Positions 1-11,057 of a stretch of DNA of 64,000 bases are shown piece by piece. Positions within the stretch are counted from its first letter, which is position 1. Each line of letters opens with the position of its first letter. A model generated the notes under the pieces. It was given only the letters and a program-made list of their open reading frames with translations. It was not told the DNA's origin and made no database searches. Source of the stretch: Hirsutella rhossiliensis (Eukaryota > Ascomycota > Sordariomycetes > Hypocreales > Ophiocordycipitaceae); assembly GCF_020360975.1 (NCBI RefSeq), contig NW_025408668.1, forward strand, positions 3,224,001 through 3,288,000, in the 5' to 3' direction. The translations under genes and the position numbers were made by a program.

Positions 1-689
1 GATGAAGCTCTCGAGGAGAGCTATGGGAACGCGTGCATCTCTCTGCGACGCAAGACGAGAGTCTCACCTGCAGTGCGAGCAGTCGGAGATAAGGGACGAA
101 ATGGTGCACAAACGTCACCCAGGCAGGTAGGGGCGGTTAGCCACTAATTATGCCACTGGAGCGTTCGGCCGGCTGCAGCCCGGACCCCACTGTGGCTGAC
201 ACACCAGACCCCGCAGTATCTTGGGGTTGTCCGCTCTGCAGGGGCAGGATCCCCTGACATGGCACGTGAGCAAGGAACTCGGGCCAAGGGGGGGAAACGG
301 CATCGCCTACATCGTGATTCGTGAGCAGCATCTTTAATCAAACCTCTCTTAAGCTCTCGACGACCTTTGATCTGATGCAATCCCCATGCCGAAAAATACA
401 GGTATACCGCACGGGTAGAGTTTGAGCCCACGCCACGTCCTGGTTTGTTTGTGTAACTGTAAAGTGTAAATTGTAAACGCCTCTTCAGTCTTCACCTTAT
501 CTCTCTCCTCTCTAGCCTACGGAAATTCAACGTACGGAGCAGCGCAGAGAAGCGTCATCTAACGAAATGGAACTCATCCTCAGCTGTTTCATACGTGGTG
601 CTGCCTCGCACCGACTCCTGCGACTTAGATTATAAACCGACGAGGACAGCCAAGCCAAGAAGGTCTGTTGACTTGAGTCCTGAGACTCC
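1..689. other. No supported gene
   Basis: GC-balanced sequence. The plus strand is open in frame 1 for about 48 codons from the window edge (to about 147), with a GTAGGG donor-like site near 126, so an exon entering from the left is possible. Nothing recognisable was read from it. No RNA gene or repeat was seen here. Confidence 0.3.
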
Positions 690-1053
690 AGATTCCAGAA
701 CCCCTTGGATAAGAGCACCTAGCACAAACAGGATAAGAAGAGAAAGGAACAGTGGCCAATGTCAGGCGACGAGCTTTTCGCGCAGTGCATCGTTTAGGTC
801 GGCTGTCGCTTCCTCCTCACTGGCACCATCATCCTCATTGACAGGCACATCGTCTCGCGGTGAGAAGCCATCATCCACCACGGCCGCCGCTTACAGAAGC
901 TGCTGAGGGTGGCCGAGTACATTGCACTTCTTCTCCGACTCGGACCCGGGCATACTGGACAGGGATATCTTCATGGGCGCCCAGATGCTGCTCGTGGTCT
1001 GTCTAGTCGCCGCGTTCGGGGCCGTGATAGCCTCTCTCGGGGCCTCGCTGTAG
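690..1053 (+). pseudogene. Decayed membrane-protein gene remnant
   Basis: Not recognised. Two plus-strand frames read like real protein once isolated stops are ignored. From about 690 to 920 a frame contains a basic stretch (DKKRKEQW), then a hydrophobic helix (FLLTGTIILID), broken by TAG at 720 and 795 and TGA at 861. After a frame change near 920 it continues as an acidic loop (FFSDSDPGILDRDIF) and a second hydrophobic segment (MLLVVCLVAAFGAVIASLGASL) ending in TAG at 1051-1053. The pattern suggests the C-terminal part of a membrane protein with two transmembrane helices. The stops could come from CAG or TGG by C-to-T/G-to-A change. A short intron near 860-897 was considered but is below usual fungal intron length. 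Family unknown. Confidence 0.35.
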
Positions 1054-1598
1054 GATCCGTGAGTGCTGGGCCTGGGCATTGTTGCCCCCGGCTGTCTAGT
1101 CGGCCTGCCTTGGCTGATGCGTGCTCCACCAACCGAGTGCGATCGAGGAAGAGGGTGCCCTGTCTGGAGAAGGATAGAGATATGCCGCGCCGGACGAGCA
1201 CCGAGCAAGCCGGGGGCCCCCAGGATCAAGGCCAACGGAACCTGGAACTCCAACAATCGATTGGGTGCGTGTGGGTAGACTTGTGGATGGCCTTTAAGAT
1301 GTCGCGAGTTTTTGGACGGGTCGTCAATATTCACAAGGCGTTGGCCGACTAAGGCGGCATCCAGGGGATAAGCAGAACCTGTGGCTGCGCGGCTCGCTGC
1401 AGTAACAATCTTTTCCTCGACCTGCATTGGCGTTATGCTATCCTTATATTCTTCGCAAGTATAAGAAAGCTAAAGCTGCTACTGGCATACCTGCCATGTC
1501 CTTTTAAACGCAAAGCCTGCAGATTTGCATGTAAAACATCAAATGGCCAACAAGGCTCGACACAAGACAGGCAGCAACGCAACCCCAATGAGCCATAA
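1054..1598. other. No supported gene
   Basis: GC-balanced sequence between two decayed genes. A 178-codon ATG-start frame on the minus strand (891-1427) overlaps the preceding remnant antisense and has no recognisable motif. Nothing else was seen. Confidence 0.3.
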
Positions 1599-3325
1599 GT
1601 CTCCCAGACAGAGTTAGATGATGACACAAACCACATCTACCAAACGCTGAAGTTTTCCACCGGAACCATTCGCTTGACCAAAATCTCAAAATTGTTCTCC
1701 GAATACAGCTCTCGCCTCAACAATGGCCACGGCTCTTATTCAACTTCATCTCTTGAAACGCTGCCATTGCACATTCTCGAGCTCATATGTAAGCGCTTGG
1801 CGCAATGTGAGTCAGCGAGGGCCAGCCTATTCTCATTTTCTTTGACCAGCAAGGGCTGCTCCTATGCGTCGAGGAGGCAGCGATTCGAGCGCCTCAACAT
1901 CTCGCTCGTGACCTAGGACAAACTCCGCGCCGAAGTGAACCGATAGAGCGAAATTCTCAGATCCGGCGGGTACGCGTGCTGCGTGCATCGTGTCAAGATC
2001 ACTGGGTCCATCCCGTTTGGCCGCTGTGACTACTACTACGAGCGGTAGTTTGGGGACGTAGAGGAGCAAGATGAGAAGCCGGAAGACGAGGCGTGGACTG
2101 GTATCCCACGCAGATGCAGGCCTTGCATATTCACTGCTCACCAGAGCATAACCGAAAACGAGATGATGACACAAGACGAGGCGTGGCAGGCGCTTGCCGG
2201 TCTCATCAAGGAACTTCCCGGTCTCGCCGACTTGGTATTTGAATCCCGTGATCGAATCCTCTGATGTCTCCTCTCTCGCGCTACACCGCCATCATCCCAA
2301 CAGCCGTCTGCATATGATTTACTTTGATATCCACAGCCTTCAATTTCCAGTCGCAAACGGAGCGATATCGACTTGGATGAACCAACACTCCTTTCATCGC
2401 CGTGCTTGGCTTCCCTTGCGACACAGCCCGAAATACGATCTCTTCCAGACTCGGGCGTCTCCGCAGTCTTGTTCTTCAAGGTGATGGAGTCACGAACGCG
2501 GGTCTCGTCGCTTGGAGTCAGAATACCGACTTCACGGTGCTGACGGCCCTCGAGCTGTTCCATGAGGCTTCGCTTGACATGTTTCAGATCTTGACCAGGA
2601 CGGCATAAGCCGGCCAATTCCGCTCCCTCGTGTGCTGGCCTTGACCTGTGGCCTCTTACGGAACACGGCCGAGTCCTAGGACAAAGATGAAGCCTCCAGC
2701 TGCTTCCAGAAAGCCCTAGATCCGCTGGAAAGCGTCACGCTACGCAACGTAATCGGCGAGGGGACATTAAATGCGCTCTGCCATCAGCACGCGGGCACTT
2801 TGCTTCATCTTGAATTAGATGCACCGACGAGCAGGTACCAATGCACCGTGTTGAGGAGCTGCAAAAGCGACGTCCACGACTGAGGGACTTGAAACTGCCC
2901 GTGAATCATACCCTGGGAGATACTCAAGAGGTTGCCTTCTATCGGGCCTTGGGAAAATTTCCACGACTTCAACGTCTAGGTTCACGGCTGGACGGGAATC
3001 CTAGTCTTGCAGATCCACCGGAGTATAAAGGTGGCACTCATCAACTTGGCCATTGACGCCTCACTGGCCCTTTCCATCTTTCAGACCATTTCTACTGCAC
3101 AGTCTCAGGCCCCTTAATTCTAGAGTCAACACCAGAAACTCCAGTATCTCAGAATATGCTGGTGTGGCGTGGAATATATTGAATTCTATCGCGACTATCC
3201 CTTCGCAGAAATAACGACAAGATCGATAGCGGGGTGGCTTGCACGTCCCTGGACATGCGAGAGGGTTCAGTGGGGGAACGACGGGGACAGTTCAGTGCCT
3301 TTGCCTCTACAACTCGGGGGGCTGA
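1599..3325 (+). pseudogene. F-box / leucine-rich-repeat protein pseudogene
   Basis: An F-box sits near 1755-1905 (LETLPLHILELICKRL, then SLTSKGCSYASRRQRFERLNIS). F-box proteins bind Skp1 in SCF ubiquitin ligases and hold a substrate with the downstream repeats. The same frame continues past TAG at 1914, 1944 and 2046; each fits a former Trp codon (for example the frame reads VT-stop-DKLRAEVNR-stop-SEIL). It then gives DEAWQALAGLIKELPGLADLVFESRDRIL before TGA at 2262. Further frames hold leucine-rich-repeat-like pieces: LRSLVLQGDGVTNAGLVAW (about 2455-2515), PLESVTLRNVIGEGTLNAL (about 2725-2780), RLRDLKLPVNHTLGDTQE (about 2875-2930) and SIAGWLARPWTCERVQW near 3220-3275. TGG-to-TAG is a TpG-to-TpA change, as RIP makes, but several frameshifts are also needed. 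No intact start is left. Domain call good, exact limits approximate. Confidence 0.7.
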
Positions 3326-4149
3326 CCTCTCACTTCAGCCATTTGTAGAGCACCTACAGGACACGGGGTCTATCTGGTCCAGATCAATAGGCCCGACTGG
3401 CCCCAAGGCTCGAATCGCAGAGCACGGTCGATGCTGTTCCCGTCTGCGACCTCGTATTCTTAGTCCGGCACATGTGTGTAAGCATGGAGGAAGCCGCTGA
3501 AGGGGGGAGGGGGCGAGAGCATTTCACATTCATGTATAGCTTGACGGCATGGCACGCCGAGGCAGCCAATAACGTGCTGACCACGCCGCTGTCCTGCAGC
3601 TTCTGCCTAATTGAGCCTGCTGCTGCTCATGCAGCCGGGTATGGATCCTTGCAGACACTAGCAAAAGGCAACCAGGCGCTTCAAAACGGAGCATCTTGCC
3701 GTTCGGAGCCGTCTTTTGTCCCATGCCCGCCTAGATACAGAAAGTAGAAGAAGATGCAAGGATAGAGCAACTTCTTCTGCTGGGGCGTAAGTGTCTGACG
3801 AGCTGGCAAAGGTCGCTGGTGTCACGGCATCCAAAACGACAGGCAACTTCCTCTACGTCAACAGCATCATTATTTCAACGCTTCTGCCCGACGAGAGCGC
3901 CCATGTATGCTGCTGAATGTAATTCGCTTGAGTTGCCGGTATTTGAGCGGCTCCCGGTTGCCGTGGGCCCCCTTCCTCCGCAGCTCGTATGGTAACTGAC
4001 GCTGTGGCTTAGTCTATATAGTGAAGATTCCTCCGTCTCTTCCGATCGTCTACAGCACGTCGGCTCTTAGCAGATCTAATGCCCTGCACAAGCAATAGTC
4101 CTGCTTAGGCAACTTGGAGGAGACGACCGGGACCGACGCTGGCTATGCC
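3326..4149. other. No supported gene
   Basis: GC-balanced sequence with several overlapping frames on both strands of 60-90 codons, none with a recognisable motif. Likely decayed intergenic DNA. Confidence 0.3.
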
Positions 4150-4740
4150 ATCACACTCACCTCTGCTTAGAGTGGGCGGATGAGCCAAATGCCCGTTCTC
4201 CTTTGTCCGCGTCCACAACTCTGGCCACATGGTGCCATCGTCACAGCCCAAGGCAGCTACCACCTGTTCTGTGGAGCCGTGTGCAGGAGGGACATTGCCA
4301 CGGGCAAGATCTTGCTGAGCGACAGCTATGGCACCAACAACACCTTCAAGTCGATAAAGACGCTCGACTTGCCGCCGGCTCCGGCAGTGACGTGCCACCT
4401 CCAGGACATGCCGTCCACCTGTGCCGGTCACTAAGTCAAGGCCGTCGAGAAATGGAAGGCAATCGTCGAAAAGGGCATTGCGAAGCAGCTGCTGCCCGCG
4501 CCAGGGACCTGCACGGCACTGCCATACCGAGATCCGGAGTGAGTATACATGGCTCCCATCTGCCACCCCGCGAATCTTTGGGACTGCGAGAGAGGCCACA
4601 GGGTATGACTGGTTCAGCAGATGCAGGATAGGGCACGGTTGGTCTCCGGGCCACGCGTTCAGCCCATATCTACACCAGCAAGCACTTTGTGGCGGATTAT
4701 TAGGAGCAACTTAAGTCAGCCCGAACCCCGAGCTTGTTTG
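4150..4740 (+). pseudogene. Unrecognised decayed protein gene
   Basis: Family not recognised. Frame 1 from about 4220 reads like a protein with scattered cysteines (SYHLFCGAVCRRDIATGKI, SDSYGTNNTFKSIKTLDL, VTCHLQDMPSTCAGH). A TAA at 4432 fits a former CAA, after which the frame goes on (VKAVEKWKAIVEKGIAKQLL) to a GTGAGT donor-like site at 4539. After an acceptor-like ACAG at 4598-4601, two other frames give GYDWFSRCRIGHGWSPGHAF and then YTSKHFVADY-stop-EQLKSARTPSLFGLKG ending near 4755. The pieces join only with a frameshift and at least two stops. Cysteine content hints at a secreted or surface protein, which is a guess. Confidence 0.35.
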
Positions 4741-5640
4741 GACTGAAGGGGTAGAGTAGGGTCATCGTTTCTCGCTCGGAAGAGTTGTTAATTGTCGTGA
4801 TGTCCATGTCTGATGTGTTGTCTTCTTCTCTGCAGAATCTTCGTGACTATAATTACTAGACTTCCAGCCATCGCCTGTTTTCCCGTCTTGGACTTGCTTT
4901 TCCTCCTCCTAACTACGCTACTTGCCTTAGCGGCGGGGACCACTCCCGCCACCAGCTACTCTATCCCTGTGAGTGGCATAAGGCCGCACCTAGGTCATAT
5001 GCCCACAGCACGGTCGATATATATTGCTAAGCGGACTAACGTTAACGAGGCTGATAGAGTAATACCTATCTGAAGACGCTGACGTGACTTGGTTTATAGA
5101 GGGGGTTGCTGGCAATGTAAAGTACGGCCTATTACGCGGCGTTTTGTTGGCCGATAACCCTGGCCGTACCATACGCAGCCCTTCATTGGTGGCGGTGGCG
5201 AGGCTCAAGAGGGTGTCTGGTCGACACTCAGTGGCAAGGCATCGAATCATACACCGTGTCCGGCCTTCGTATCCTTGTGCAACACCCACATGTTGGATTC
5301 GAGCTAGACCTGCCATTGGTGGTGTGTCTAAATCGGGAGCAGGCACATAGGCACACTACCAGAGGCTACACCGAGGGGCCATATGCTACCCGACGTAGGA
5401 TGACGGTCCCGAACGCGGTCGACGGGACAGGGCAAGGGTCTTGGAATCAGGCATTACTAAAACGCCCTCACCCACGCAGACGATGGCTGTTGCCATGGCC
5501 CCCATCTCGAGCTCCTCTCGCCCGAATCGACCATTGCATCTCCGTCTCGACACTGTCAAATCGAGCGCAAGGTATCTAGCAACGTTGAGTATCCCTTCAC
5601 GGCAATGTCACAACCTTCTAAACCAACTCGCAAGGCAACC
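4741..5640. other. No supported gene; upstream region of the NLR gene
   Basis: Includes a hydrophobic 86-codon frame (4813-5073) with no known motif, and an AT-richer scrap around 5015-5090 that looks like the RIPed DNA to the right. About 200 bases before 5641 are rich in C and CT tracts, as in many fungal promoters. No clear TATA element was assigned. Confidence 0.3.
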
Positions 5641-8600
5641 ATGGAGTCGTCTCACAGCTCCAGCCCTTATGATGGCATGCAACAGGGCGTCAAGGTGCTA
5701 CACCCTGGCAGCGACGAGGCAATTCAAAAAACAAAGATTGAGTAGGCTAAAGGCTACCGTCGCCGGTTGAGTCCCAAGCTGACGAGCCTCAGCATAGTCT
5801 TGGTTCCCGGTCTGGGTGCCAATCCACAGACAAGCTGGGAGTCGCCAAAGACAAAGTTTAGCTGGCCGACTGATGCAAATGGCCTCATCAGCGACTTTCC
5901 CGCCGCACGCATCCTGCTCCATATGTACGAGTCGGCCTGGATCGGCCACCGCAAGGTCAACCAAAGCATCATCAACGCCGCCGGCTCGCTGCTCCAGGGC
6001 CTGGATTCCCATTCGCCCAAGAACACCCCGAGACGGCCCATTGTCTTCATCGGACACAGCATGGGAGGTCTCGTCATTGCAAAGGCCGTGACTCTTATGG
6101 AGACGCAGAGGGAGCAGTACCCCAACATGCTCGAAGCGGTTGCCGGCGCCGCCTTTTTCGGCGCGCCCTTTCGCGGTGCCAACGCTGCCCTTTGGGCCGG
6201 TGTTTACTGCAAGCTTGGCAACAGCATGGGCAAGGACTACAAGCCCCAGCTGCTCAGTCTCATGGACCCTCAGAGCGGGGAGCTCAACGAGCTGAGAAAC
6301 GACTTCAAACGGCTTGCCGCCAGGCTACAGCCCCCCATCTCGCTCTGCTGCTTTTGGGAACAGCACCCGACAGACTATGCCCAGTTTGTAGGCTTGGCTG
6401 ATCCCTTTGGCCTGGTCAAGAGCCTCATGCCTCAAACCGTCAACGTCGAGGTTGTCACACAACATTCGGCGACGCTCGACGGTGCGCACTGGGAAATCGG
6501 TCTCGCGTGCGATCACCGCGGGCTGGTCAAGTTTGACGGGCCAAAGGACATGAATTGGAACCAGAGAGTGCGCGATCCTCTGAGGAAGATGATAAACGCC
6601 GCCCCCTTGGCCGTCCGGAACCGCCTCAATGCCATTCGCGACGTCGATCATCAGTTGATTGGCGATGTTACGAGCGCTCTGGAGACTGCCCCAGTCAGTA
6701 AGAAGCTAGACGCCCTCTCGAAAACCTTGAAGCCGTCGTCGTGGATTCCCAAGCAACAAGAGTTTATCGAGTGGCTCGACCCGGCTTGGGCCCGCCAGCC
6801 AAGCCACAAGGACACGGGCGAGGACCATGTCGACTCCTGTCCAGCTGGCGGCTATATATGGATCCGTGGACCCCAGGGTCGTGGGAAGACGAGTGCCACG
6901 CTCGCCGCCATCGCCGAGGTTGAAAAGCTGCAAAGACGACTCGAGGGTCCCGACGACCAGGTGCTCAGAGCCTATTTCTTCTGCAACGAAAAGGATGAGT
7001 ATTCCACGGCAGAGGATGTTCTCAAGTCGATCATCACGCAGCTCATTCGACAGCAGAGGGCACTGGCCGTTTACGCCAAGCAGTTTACCAAGAACAAGGA
7101 CCGCTCCAAGGCCCGAGCCCAGGCAACTGTCGAGAATCTATGGCGGGCACTGGACGACATGCTCTGGGATGAGCTGGTCGGGACCCGGACACGCGTCTAC
7201 TTTGTGCTCAACAACCTGCATGCCCTGCCACGACCTTCGGATTCCACGGACAAGCTACTGGCGTACATCAACACGGCACTTAACGACAATTTGAAGGAGG
7301 ACGACAAGAAGCAGCTCTCTACACGCTGGTTCATAACCAGCAGAGAGGACGTCGACAGCGTCGAGGCAGCATTGGACGTCGAGGGCAAGCGGCTCATCAA
7401 CCTCATGGACCCAAAGTACGAAGATCAAGTGCAGCGCGAGCTGCGCATGTACGCCAAGACGGGGCTCGAGTCTCTTGCGAGCAAGAAGAATTACAGCAGA
7501 GCGCTGCGCTACTTGGCCGGCGGCCTGATCGGCGGGCGCGCGAGCAGCACCCAGTGGATCGACGTCATGTATATGCTGCTACAGGAGCTTCCGCAGGGCG
7601 AAGAATATGTCAACGTCCGCTCGGAGCTCGAGGCGATGCCCCACGAGCTCCAGTCGCTGCTCAGCCACTCGTGGCAGGGGTTCTTCAGGTCCAACGAGGG
7701 CGACGTGCACAAGATGAAGGAGATGCTTCGCACCTTGGTCCTGACATATCACGATCCCACCGAAGCGGAACTCGGCGTGCTCGCAGGCTTCTCGTCAAGC
7801 AGAGCGCAGAAGACGGAGCTGCGCGCCTTGGTCGACAAGTGTAGACCGCTGCTACGCACACGTCTGGTGCGCATCCGAAAGTCCGGAGAGGTGCACACAG
7901 TTGTGGCGTTTGCGAGTGCCGTTGTCAAGGAGCACTTGCTGGAGAATTCCAAGGAGCTTCTGGGCCTGGACAACGAGGAGAGGAAGTGGCAACACGGCAT
8001 AATTACCCATCGCTGCTTTGCGTACCTGTACGAGCGCTTCGACGTCGACCCAGAGACGGCTGGCCGAGACGACGAGTCAGCCGACAGCCATGCTCCTGAT
8101 GCGGATACGGCCATGGAGAGCGAGGAGGGCGATCAGGAGGCCGACGAGGCGGACGAGGCAACGATGGAAGATGCCAAGACGAGCTATCCCGTCAAGTGCT
8201 GGCTGAAACACGCCAGCGAGGCAACTCTCGAGGTTGCGCAGGAGCTCAGCCAGGAGAATGACTTTTGGCAGCACGATTCGCGTATTCGCCGCCGATGGCT
8301 GGACGAGTACGCCAAGACCGAGATCACGTTTAGCCACTTGGACCACAAGACGATGACGAGCCTTCACATTGCGTGTTCGATAGGGTTTCGGGAACTCGTC
8401 GAGGCACTGATCCAAGAGGGCCACCAAGACCAAATCAATGTCCACGACAGTCTCGAAAACACACCGGTAAGAGCTCCGTGCGATGGCGTCGTGCAAGACT
8501 CGAGCTAAGCGCAGTTGTCAGTTGCACTTGGCGGCCTACTTTGACCAAGTGAGAATCATCGACGCGCTGCTGAGAAGCGGCGCCAAGATTGACGACCAGG

Positions 8601-10918
8601 GCAGCGGCGGCAACGAGGAAACGCCCTTGCATATGGCTGCCCACCAAGGCCGCATCGATGTCATCAAGAAGCTGATTCGCGAAAAAGCCGACCCGAATGC
8701 CATAGCAGCTGACACGGGCCCCGTCATCAACGCCGCCATTTGTTCCGGCGTTGGCGAAGCAGTTGACCTGCTCATTGCCTGCGGCGCGTCGCTCAATGTG
8801 ACTCCAAACGATAAGGACATGTGGTACACTCCCGTGGAGCTTGCTGCTTTGCATTGGAACCTGCCCATGTTTGAGTCTCTGATACAAAAGAGCTCGGACA
8901 AGATTCCGCCCGCCCAGTATAGCCAGGCTCTGGTCCTGGCAGCGTATGCCGGCAGAAACGACGTCTTTGAGAAATTGCTTGGCTTCCAACACGACCAGAA
9001 AGACTACCAGGAGGCGCTCGAGGCGGCGGCCGAGGAGGAAAACTGGGAGATTTCCAAGATGATTCTGAACAAGTGTCTAGGATTGGACTGTGACGAACTC
9101 TTCTATCAAGCAGCCAAGGGTGCCGAGCCGCAAGTGTCGGTCCTCGAGACGGCCTGGAAGTACGCCGACTGTGCCATCTCTCCCGAGACACTGGCCAGGT
9201 CGCTCTATGACGCCACCGACATGGAAAAGGAGTCGACCGTAAGGTTCCTGCTGGACACGTGCCGCGCTGATCCCAATGCCACAGGCGAAGAGTAGGTGGG
9301 CGAGACGATGTTTGAACCACTATGGAAGCTGATGTATGGAAACAGGTTTGGAAACGCCCTGACAGCTGCTGCGTTCGACGGCACCATAAACCTTGTCCAG
9401 ATGCTGGTCGAAGCCGGCGCAGACGTCAATTCCCCCGACGGCTGGGCTCTCCAAGTAGCCGCAGCAAAGGGCCACTACGACGTCGTCGAGATGCTCCTGG
9501 AACAAGGCGCCGAGGTCAACGCCTGCACCGACAACCCGGCCTTCCTGGCAGGCACGGCGCTTCAGGGAGCCTGCGAGGCAGCCGAGCTTGAGATTGTCGG
9601 CGTGCTGCTCGATCGAAAAGCCGACCCGAATCTCGGCCGCGGTCCCGAGTCCCCTCCGGCGGTAGCCGCGGCTCTGCGAGGAGCCGAGGATATTCTCAAA
9701 AAGCTTGTCGATGCCAAGGCCAAGGTCAACGTCTTTGACGGAGACGATGAGACGACGCTGCTTATCAAGGCCACGGCCTACTTGCAGGTGGAATCGCTGC
9801 GGCTCCTTCTCGATGCCGGAGCCAGCGTCAACTTGGCCGACAAATATGGCAATACGCCACTGATTACTGCTGCCGAGATAGACGATGAAGAGGCCGTCGA
9901 GCTCTTCCTCGACTATGGAGCCGACATTTTGCACGTCAATGATGATGGCAAGAATGCGATGCAGATAGCCCTTGAGGAGAACAGCGAGGACTCTCTCGAG
10001 ATACTGGTTGACCGCGTGTCGAATGTCTTGGCATCGTTGAGGACTAGACGGGACGCAGGAAATACCGAGATTGCACAGCTGATACGTGAAGCCATTGGTT
10101 CATCGGAGGATCAAGGCACCGAGGTCGATGTTGAAGAACAGCGCCCGACGGAACCGCAGCAAGAACACACCAGCGTTTCTGGGACTGTTCGTGTTGCAAC
10201 GCCGCCCCCTAAGCATGAGTGTTGGTCTGGAGATGGTCAGTATCGTTGCACCGATGGTTCGACGCGTGAGAGGGAGCTCGAAGGCAGGTCGCCCACACTG
10301 ACGGCGAACTTCTACGAAGCGTGGCGAGACCAACCTCCTTCGCCCACTGCCGATGCATACAGGACCTGGAATCAGCAGGAGCAGCAGAAAAGGAGCCCAA
10401 CTACTCAGTTCGATGCGTCTCAGCAAGGGAAGCAGGCCGATTACAAACATGAAGACCCCGGCCAGCTTCAAGATCCCGGCCTCTCTCAGTCCATGCCCAA
10501 GCCTCCAGACGAGGGGAGCACGCCGCCTCGACTACCGCCAAGGCCATTGCCGGATCGAGGCCCAGTACGTCTCCATGGCCAGCCCCGGCCATCAAGCCAC
10601 TCTACTCCCAATTTGATGCACGAAGCCCCTGCAGCACACCAGTGGCATGCGCCCGGTAATGGGATTTCGAGCCCAGAGGAATGGCCGGGTCAAGGACGGC
10701 ACGGACACGCGCCGTCAGCATCACATGACGGAGGTGCTGGCGCCGGGAGTTCGTGGCACCACCAAGAGCCGGACCCTAAACAGAAACGGCCGTCCATATT
10801 CAGTCTCAACCGTACGGCGCTGAATGGGATGCTGGATAAAACACTAGACAAGGCGCTGGAAAAGGGAAAGGCCATGCTGAGCCGGGATTCTGACTGGAAT
10901 AAAACGCCGAGGATCTAA
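5641..10918 (+). CDS. NLR-like protein: SesB-like alpha/beta hydrolase, NACHT, ankyrin repeats
   Basis: Inferred four-exon gene: 5641-5741, 5793-8466, 8522-9291, 9346-10918; 1705 residues. The start ATG has a strong context (ACCATGG). Spliced order: alpha/beta-hydrolase domain (residues about 15-300) with IVLVPGLGANP, nucleophile motif GHSMGG (Ser about 123) and a likely catalytic His in CDHRGLVKF (about 275); NACHT NTPase with Walker A GPQGRGKT (about 393-400), degenerate Walker B FVLNNLHAL (about 504-512) and sensor-like TSR (about 549-551); an acidic linker (about 785-835); roughly twelve ankyrin repeats (about 880-1435; for example TPLHMAAHQGRIDVIKKLI); a Pro/Gln-rich tail with PPRLPPRPLP; and a Lys-rich C-terminal helix. 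Fungal NLRs of this type are thought to act in non-self recognition or cell death. Ankyrins would sense, NACHT would oligomerise, the hydrolase would be the effector. No ligand can be inferred. It ends 140 bases before the transposon block. Confidence 0.9.
5742..5792 (+). other. Intron 1 of the NLR gene
   Basis: 51 bases, GTAGGC donor, CTGAC branch-like site, CTCAG acceptor. It removes the in-frame TAG at 5743 and joins IQKTKI-D-IVLVPGLGAN, restoring the start of the hydrolase core. The length is a multiple of three, so only the stop reveals it. Confidence 0.8.
8467..8521 (+). other. Intron 2 of the NLR gene
   Basis: 55 bases, GTAAGA donor, GCTAAGC branch-like site, TTGTCAG acceptor. Splicing joins SLENTP to LHLAAYFDQ and so completes a canonical ankyrin TPLHLAA motif. 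This is the strongest of the three intron calls. Confidence 0.92.
9292..9345 (+). other. Intron 3 of the NLR gene
   Basis: 54 bases, GTAGGT donor, CTGAT branch-like site, ACAG acceptor. It removes the in-frame TAG at 9293 and joins DPNATGE-E-FGNALTAAAFDG, an ordinary ankyrin boundary. A simple nonsense mutation is the alternative, but the donor, branch site, acceptor and repeat register all agree. Confidence 0.85.
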
Positions 10919-11057
10919 AGGCTCACCACACAACGTCACATGGACATCTTCCTGTGCAAGGAGCAAAGCCAGTCAAGGGGTCTTTCACACCAGGGAAAAG
11001 ACGGCATTTTACCAGCTTGACAGTTATCCAGTATATATAAAGCTAAGTATTTAATTT
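10919..11057. other. 3' flank of the NLR gene up to the MULE
   Basis: 139 bases between the NLR stop codon and the first base of the MULE terminal repeat. It holds a short AT-rich run (TATATATAAAG near 11032) that could serve in 3'-end formation. No gene. Confidence 0.4.

Noticed and set aside
891..1427. 178-codon minus-strand gene
   Set aside because: No motif, and antisense to a stretch with coherent membrane-protein reading.
5767..8508. A separate 913-codon gene starting at TTG
   Set aside because: TTG is not a normal start in fungi. An ATG in good context at 5641 is in the same frame and joins through a 51-base intron; the 3' end is intron sequence.
9296..10918. A separate ankyrin-repeat gene starting at GTG
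   Set aside because: It continues the frame of the preceding exon; the stop at 9293 lies in a GT-AG intron with a branch site.
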